This document shows, piece by piece, positions 28,601-32,211 of a DNA stretch of 32,211 nt (within the stretch, counting starts at the first letter, position 1; every line of letters starts with the position of its first letter). The notes beneath the pieces are model-generated. The model worked only from the letters and a program-made list of their open reading frames with translations. It had not been told where the DNA came from and did not search any database. Source of the DNA: Acanthaster planci (Eukaryota; Echinodermata; Asteroidea; Valvatida; Acanthasteridae); the NCBI RefSeq assembly GCF_001949145.1, contig NW_019091487.1, positions 2,349-34,559 of the forward strand, read 5' to 3'. A program made the translations under genes and the position numbers.

Positions 28601-29074
28601 AAGAAAGAGTAGATTGGAACTGGATAAGAAAAAATACTACTTACTGAATATGCATGAAGTAATGCAAGCATTTGCTCATCTAATAGCCAGTGTTCAGGGG
28701 AATTCTCGCAAGAATAATTAGTAAGGGCGTCAGTTACGACCTTCCCATTTTTAAATAAGATAGGCCAATAATTTGCAAGTAGCACACCTAATCGTTTTCC
28801 TTTCGCGTAAGGGTTATAGGTTCTTTTTTGAAAATGTGAACAACCAACTATCATTAGATGTGTTGACAATAGACTCGCGAAATTCTATGGTCTCACATTT
28901 CAAAACGGAAATCGGGTCATGCAGTTACTATATTTCTTCGTAGGCCTGCACTGATGTCATTCTTCTCTGTGCAGGAGGCGCAAGAAGAAACAGCGGCTCG
29001 TCTTGGAGACTGGCACCCAAGATGAAAGGGCGCTACTTATGTCATCAAACCAGAGCTGTGCATGGAGAGAGTGA
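19455..29074 (+). CDS. SLC18B1-like: Gene B: SLC18B1-like major facilitator transporter, 13 coding exons
   Basis: The coding join is 19455-19694, 20015-20110, 20389-20462, 20652-20799, 21109-21177, 21737-21824, 23284-23420, 24380-24478, 25010-25101, 27179-27274, 27510-27584, 28091-28234 and 28975-29074, giving 485 residues. Internal exon lengths and phases equal those of gene A. The protein has a His/Cys-containing N-tail, 12 predicted helices, motif B in helix 4 (R156, G160, G162), motif C in helix 5 (G200-P201, G204-G205), LDP in helix 7 (274-276), WGRVADK after helix 8, and a C-tail with RRKKK and DERALL (469-474). By family it should be a proton-coupled vesicular carrier, with polyamines as the nearest known substrates. 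The start is supported by an in-frame TAG at 19422-19424 with no ATG between. An arginine in helix 1 (R67) is unusual. Confidence 0.87.
20015..20110 (+). CDS. SLC18B1-like: Gene B exon 2: helix 2
   Basis: This exon encodes residues 81-112, from AKAKG to WGKI. The acceptor follows a T-rich tract ending GTCGCAG; the donor is GTGAGT; both borders are phase 0. Confidence 0.89.
20389..20462 (+). CDS. SLC18B1-like: Gene B exon 3: helix 3
   Basis: This exon encodes residues 113-136 plus two bases of G137. VGARFVFLAGAFVTG is nearly the same as in gene A. The acceptor is TTTCCTCAG; the donor is GTAAGT, phase 2. Confidence 0.89.
20470..20560. repeat. Low-complexity TTGGGTT-rich tract (gene B intron 3)
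   Basis: Imperfect repeats of GGTTTGGGT type with a G run near 20510-20516. This is simple sequence within the short third intron. Confidence 0.5.
20652..20799 (+). CDS. SLC18B1-like: Gene B exon 4: helix 4 with MFS motif B
   Basis: This exon encodes residues 138-186. VDMPTEATFT precedes helix 4 with R156, E159, G160 and G162. The acceptor is CCGAACAG. The donor GTCAGA is weak, but the resulting length of 148 equals gene A exon 4. Confidence 0.87.
21109..21177 (+). CDS. SLC18B1-like: Gene B exon 5: helix 5 with MFS motif C
   Basis: This exon encodes residues 187-209. GLSFAIGPAIGGLLF is motif C. The acceptor is TTCAACAG, the donor GTAAGT; both borders are phase 0. Confidence 0.89.
21331..21526. 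mobile_element. MITE-like element (gene B intron 5)
   Basis: The left end CAGCGACGTAGCCAGG and the reverse complement of the right end (CAGCGGCGAGGCGGGG) form imperfect terminal inverted repeats. The interior is G-rich. This resembles short hAT-type non-autonomous elements; no convincing target-site duplication is visible. Confidence 0.45.
21737..21824 (+). CDS. SLC18B1-like: Gene B exon 6: helix 6
   Basis: This exon encodes residues 210-238 plus one base of residue 239. GGFKLPFF and LMPQQ are shared with gene A. The acceptor is TGAACAG, the donor GTAGGG, phase 1. Confidence 0.89.
22498..22860 (-). pseudogene. Remnant of LINE reverse-transcriptase C-terminus (gene B intron 6)
   Basis: Read on the minus strand, three short stretches in different frames resemble the C-terminal region of a common invertebrate non-LTR retrotransposon polymerase: GHITHRDSLCKTT, then LGIVEGG, then HRRGRQQTGWSNKMKDRMDM followed by DRPAW. 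At least two frameshifts and a stop separate them, so it is dead. It is inserted antisense to gene B. The exact LINE clade is not determined. Confidence 0.65.
23284..23420 (+). CDS. SLC18B1-like: Gene B exon 7: central loop and helix 7
   Basis: This exon encodes residues 239 (split) to 284. Helix 7 ends in LDPTLSLHLEK; D275 matches gene A D287. Only 16 of 46 residues are identical to gene A, the least conserved internal exon. The acceptor is AACCAACAG, the donor GTATGC. Confidence 0.86.
23855..24176 (+). repeat. Diverged tandem duplication (gene B intron 7)
   Basis: Unit 1 (23855-24009) and unit 2 (24032-24176) share CACTGC at the start, TGTTTGTGCAG, GCATGCGCAGTTTATG and GATAACT at the end. 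The period is about 177 bases. No coding potential is apparent. Confidence 0.65.
24380..24478 (+). CDS. SLC18B1-like: Gene B exon 8: helix 8
   Basis: This exon encodes residues 285-317. LHFT opens it and WGRVADKL closes it, keeping the second motif A loop with a basic residue that gene A lacks (WGAVADAK). The acceptor is TTTTCGACAG, the donor GTGATT. Confidence 0.87.
25010..25101 (+). CDS. SLC18B1-like: Gene B exon 9: helix 9
   Basis: This exon encodes residues 318-347 plus two bases of S348. GPSPLLKIP is identical to gene A. The acceptor is CTTATTTTCAG, the donor GTAAGT, phase 2. Confidence 0.88.
25220..26012 (-). repeat. 0.85-kb interspersed repeat, copy 3, inverted (gene B intron 9)
   Basis: The reverse complement runs from ATTACCGCTTTCTGGCATG to TCCTTCCTCCATGATTTGAC and aligns with copies at 9109-9952 and 15597-16450. 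It is somewhat shorter, so internal deletions are likely. It helps make this the longest intron of the pair. Confidence 0.8.
26013..27063. other. Remainder of gene B intron 9
   Basis: No gene is recognised. CTGGATCCGCCCCTG at about 26895-26909 resembles the terminus of old DNA transposons, but no partner terminus was identified with confidence. Confidence 0.35.
27064..27126 (+). repeat. Possible SINE or LINE fragment
   Basis: The phrase TCCCTGGGCAAGGCACTTTA is familiar from interspersed repeats of many aquatic animals. Only one copy is present here, so the assignment is from recall. Confidence 0.3.
27179..27274 (+). CDS. SLC18B1-like: Gene B exon 10: helix 10
   Basis: This exon encodes the end of residue 348 through 379 and two bases of E380. 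SKLIP and DMFISAE frame helix 10. The acceptor is CTTTCAACAG, the donor GTAAGT, phase 2. Confidence 0.88.
27510..27584 (+). CDS. SLC18B1-like: Gene B exon 11: first part of helix 11
   Basis: This exon encodes residues 380 (split) to 404 and two bases of G405. It starts EWNGI. The acceptor ends TTTTCAAG, a less common but allowed AAG form; the donor is GTAAGC, phase 2. Confidence 0.86.
28091..28234 (+). CDS. SLC18B1-like: Gene B exon 12: end of helix 11 and helix 12
   Basis: This exon encodes residues 405 (split) to 452 and two bases of G453. MIGPLLGGFLTD is the C-half motif C counterpart; ICLFGVWEYRCGKG closes helix 12. The acceptor is CTATTCACAG, the donor GTAAGT, stronger than the GTTAGT of gene A. 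Confidence 0.89.
28975..29074 (+). CDS. SLC18B1-like: Gene B exon 13: cytoplasmic C-tail with sorting signal
   Basis: This exon encodes residues 453 (split) to 485 and stop TGA. The tail begins RRKKKQR and contains DERALL (469-474), an acidic dileucine signal, then a short polar end. The acceptor is CTCTGTGCAG. The match to gene A exon 13 supports both. Confidence 0.87.
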
Positions 29075-29907
29075 CGCCAGCTTTAAATTTTGGAAACAAA
29101 ATGGGTATTCATAATGTGTGAAGTAAAGTGTACTGCTATTTTATATCAACTGCCGTTGCAAGTTCAAAGGCACACAGTTACACCTGTCAGTTTGGTTCCA
29201 GTAATGATGACATTCATGTTGCAATTCTCTCTACACACAATTTTTACAGGCAATGGTTTTACATACAGCCGTTGAAAATGAGGCTTATTATATCAAGCCT
29301 CATCAATATTTCAAGCCTCATATCAATAGTTGTTTTTCTATTTTAAAGGATTATTTTTATGTCTTTTTGGCTTCAACAAAAATGGTGTTTTAAATATTTA
29401 TGAACAAAACTATGATGTCATCCTGGGAAGAAAACCTCAAGGTTACACTAGTTCACGGTACACAAATATGGCTAAATTTTGTTTGTCTTTTGCTGACTTT
29501 AATTCATTCCTTTTCTTTGATCATTAATTGTCATAAAGATTCGCCTAGTGTCGTACACATTTGAAGTACATTAAGCAAGGGGAAAACTGGTGATATTCTT
29601 CGCAATTTCTTTTATTTAACTAAATGTTATATCTTCAATGTATAAACGATAATCGTATCCTTTTTTAAGCTTGATGAAAAACTCCAGAAACTCTGGAAAT
29701 AGGCTTGAAATTCCCAACAGTTTTAAAGCACTTGCAAAGAAATAATCTGGTCTACCATTATATACTATTTACGACTTTTTCTCTCTTCATTAAGTAGGAA
29801 GAATCGTAGGGACCTGACGGTAACGTGAACACACATCATATGCAATATGGCGGACCTGCTCAACCCCACCACTAGAGAGTGCAGTGAAGAGTACACTACA
29901 CGAAGGA
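29075..29907. other. Gene B 3' flank
   Basis: This is probably 3' untranslated sequence at first. No AATAAA occurs before 30621; a CATAAA variant lies at about 29532. A short direct repeat of TCAAGCCTCAT lies at 29290-29325. Confidence 0.4.
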
Positions 29908-30028
29908 TGCGTTCGATTAGCTTCCATGGGTTGTTGGGTTAAACCTCGTCCCACAGTCTTGTTTGTTTGATATCACACACACGGCCATCCCCAGGTAAGG
30001 GTTGTTCCATGTAAGCTAATCGAACGCA
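29908..30028. mobile_element. Short MITE with 22-bp terminal inverted repeats
   Basis: The left arm 29908-29929 and the reverse complement of the right arm 30007-30028 agree at 21 of 22 positions (TGCGTTCGATTAGCTT, one mismatch, CATGG). The whole element is only 121 bases with no coding capacity. The right end continues to CACTG, as in hAT-type termini. Confidence 0.7.
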
Positions 30029-31289
30029 CTGTACGCGCCTGTGAAACATAATACATGTGGTGTAAAATTTGACAAAAGCAGCGCCGCCTAGTGGTCCTAA
30101 GTAACATGTTGTCCCCGCGTGCTTCACTGGACATTCAAGATTGTGGCAAAAAATCAGTTTTCTTTTCATTCTTTTTCTTTTAATTTCTCATGGTTGGCCG
30201 AGCGAATTTTTTTATCCCTAACTTTCTCGAAAATACCCCTAAAGTGATATTCAAACTAATTACTCACTGTCTAATGTAGCCGTCCGCCTCTATGCAAAAT
30301 AGAACCGCGAGCTGGAGATTTTCGTGAACCAAATCACCCCGAGTTGGAAACAAGTCCTCAATTCCTGAAGTACAGAAATATCCCAGTGGTTGGTTCCATT
30401 TATGGCACCCCTTGTAAATAATTCGTGGCATTTCGTGTAGAAATCTAGCGATTTCATGGGGTGCACCCTGAACTCATGTATAATGCAACATTGCAGACAT
30501 GCCCAACTCTGCCATTAGAGGGCGCACTGCAGATTGTACAGCTTTGAGGGGCCAAGGGTTGAGTGCCTAACGTGATCTGCGTGCCTTGCCCATTCGTAAG
30601 ATAGGTGTGTGTAAAATTGTAATAAAACTAATGATACCGCAATGATCTTCATATCAATTTTCACGATATCTGTTGATATTTCAAATGTGTAATTACGTAA
30701 TAAATGATCTGGCTGTCTTTAGAATGATTGTGAAAGAATTTCTACAATCGCGCAACGAATCCAGTGCTCGCGGACATGTTTATATTATAGCATGCACTTA
30801 CCAAAGGGGGCTCAAGTAATACCCCTTAAAACTGATGAACCAACACAACCTATTTTGGAAACGCTTTTATAACATTCCATTTTAAAGAACTGAATTTTCG
30901 ACCGTTTTTGACCGCGTCGCGTTGTATGCACTGCGCACTTTGGCGATATTGTGTGGGCGTGGCCGCGTATGCAGTACACATTGGGTTTGCATCGCCTGCT
31001 ACAAGCAGTGTGAAGGGTCCACCAAGTGTGCACATCTGCATAGACATTGCATATTGATCAATTTTTCATTCCGATTCATTATTTAATCATACCCTACTGG
31101 TATCAATTCCTGCTCCCCCTGGAAAACCTCCATGAAACCAATGGTGCATCCTGTGTGCTACCTGAATTAAGTTTCTCTTGGCATTGGATTCCAGATGGAG
31201 CTTTTTGGGTAATTCTTTCCTATCTAATTCTGCAAAACCGACAAAAAGGTCTTACGGATCTTGGCAGAGGTGGCAGCAAGCATATTTTG
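30029..31289. other. Downstream DNA, no gene recognised
   Basis: No transporter exon or other protein is recognised. AATAAA at 30621-30626 is the first canonical poly(A) signal after gene B, about 1.5 kb past its stop. Confidence 0.4.
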
Positions 31290-31620
31290 CAAGTCCAAAT
31301 CAAGTCACAAGTCATTATGTGCAAGTCCAAGTCAAGTCACAAGTCATTTGGTCTAAAAACAAGTCGAGTTACAAGTCTCTTTGTCCTAGTACAAGTCAAG
31401 CTTGCACATTATTCTATCCAGCTGTAATAAGCAAAAGGAACCAGGCGTTTATACAAGTTATAAAAATGGAGCCGGTCGAGTAGCGTCTGACTTGGGTTGG
31501 TAACAAGTCCTTTTTTAGAAGAGATAAAGTCGTTTTTTTCAAGTCTAAGTCAAGTCACAAGTAACAAAAATAGCGACTCGAGTCCGACTCGAGTCCAAGT
31601 CACATCACTCCAGTCACCAA
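31290..31620 (+). repeat. AAGTC minisatellite
   Basis: Imperfect arrays of CAAGTCAAGTCACAAGTC type, ending with a doubled GACTCGAGTC near 31574-31595. This is the same kind of repeat and strand as at 10369-10760. Open frames across it merely translate the repeat. Confidence 0.8.
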
Positions 31621-32211
31621 CTCTGGATCTTGGGGGGTTGCGATGCCCCGCGATGGTTACATTAAAAGGGCATACTCTTCTATACCTTCCATGACGGTTT
31701 CAACAAAATATCGTCCCAAGAGACCATTCTAATCCAAATAGAATGTAGTAGTTAATACTACAGGAAAGCTATCCTTCCTACCTCTGGTCAGATAGCCTCA
31801 TAACATGGAAATATTTTGGGCCAAGTTTGAAAGATCCAAATGTACTTTGGATGTGTCGATTACACAATGGGAACAACTAGCAAGCAGCAGGTAAGCTTAA
31901 TTCAATTTTCTCTCAAGGCTTATGCAACCAGTGCTAACGTTGATGAGCAGAAAAAAGTAAAAATAAAATTAAGGCTAAGGTTATGTATTTCTTTATCGCC
32001 ATTTTGTACTCTACTAAGGATCTAATAATGTGAAATCAATACAAATGTAATGAACCTTAATATTTTCCACCCAGTATACAAACCAGTTTTACAGTATTGA
32101 TGAACCTTTGTCCACATTGATTTGTAAATCGCCACATCGAGCAAGACATAAGCACGCGATAATGTTCAGGGTTTGAAGGCACATTTACACTTTTTTTTAA
32201 ATGAGACAAAG
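31621..32211. other. Window end, no gene recognised
   Basis: Nothing recognised. A possible donor (CAGGTAAGC at about 31888-31896) follows a 17-codon open stretch from 31840, too little to call an exon. Confidence 0.35.

Noticed and set aside
29939-30169. 76-codon minus-strand frame
   Set aside because: It overlaps the short inverted-repeat element at 29908-30028 and has no family resemblance.
31047-31483. Overlapping open frames of 126 and 101 codons
   Set aside because: They run through the AAGTC minisatellite, so the repeated QVKSQV-type peptide simply reflects the DNA repeat.
1-32211. CRISPR array, prokaryotic operon or defence system
   Set aside because: No regularly spaced identical repeats or operonic reading frames exist; the sequence is clearly intron-bearing animal DNA.

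Overview
The window is animal nuclear DNA: coding sequence sits in short exons with GT-AG introns of about 130 to 2,100 bases, surrounded by decayed transposon remnants, foldback elements and simple repeats. No bacterial-style operon, CRISPR array, rRNA or tRNA is visible. The repeat content and the expanded transporter family suggest a marine invertebrate, perhaps a deuterostome such as amphioxus, a hemichordate or an echinoderm; this placement is a guess.

The core is a head-to-tail pair of paralogous genes on the + strand for 12-helix major facilitator transporters of the SLC18B1 type (the human member is the vesicular polyamine transporter). Gene A (coding 2209-11228, 13 coding exons, 492 residues) and gene B (coding 19455-29074, 13 coding exons, 485 residues) were assembled by matching the two copies to each other. 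All 11 internal exons have identical lengths (96, 74, 148, 69, 88, 137, 99, 92, 96, 75, 144) and identical intron phases, so the pair arose by tandem duplication of an already intron-rich gene. A hand count over these exons gives about 211 identical residues of 373, clearly higher in the N-terminal helix bundle than in the C-terminal one. The N-terminal tails are unrelated, while both C-terminal tails keep a basic stretch followed by an acidic dileucine sorting signal, as expected for a vesicular or endolysosomal carrier.

Layout: 1-2175 upstream DNA with no gene recognised; 2176-11356 gene A with a candidate poly(A) signal; 11357-19383 an 8 kb spacer holding foldback sequences, a TATA box followed by a splice donor (possible remote promoter and leader exon of gene B), one copy of a 0.85-kb repeat, two copies of a 0.19-kb repeat and simple repeats; 19384-29074 gene B, whose introns hold a decayed LINE C-terminus, a MITE-like element, a tandem duplication and an inverted copy of the 0.85-kb repeat; 29075-32211 downstream DNA with a short inverted-repeat element and an AAGTC minisatellite like the one in the last intron of gene A.

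I found no new multi-gene system. The points most worth a second look are the paralogue divergence pattern, a possible isoform switch removing the sorting signal of gene A, an arginine in helix 1 of gene B, and the candidate remote promoter.
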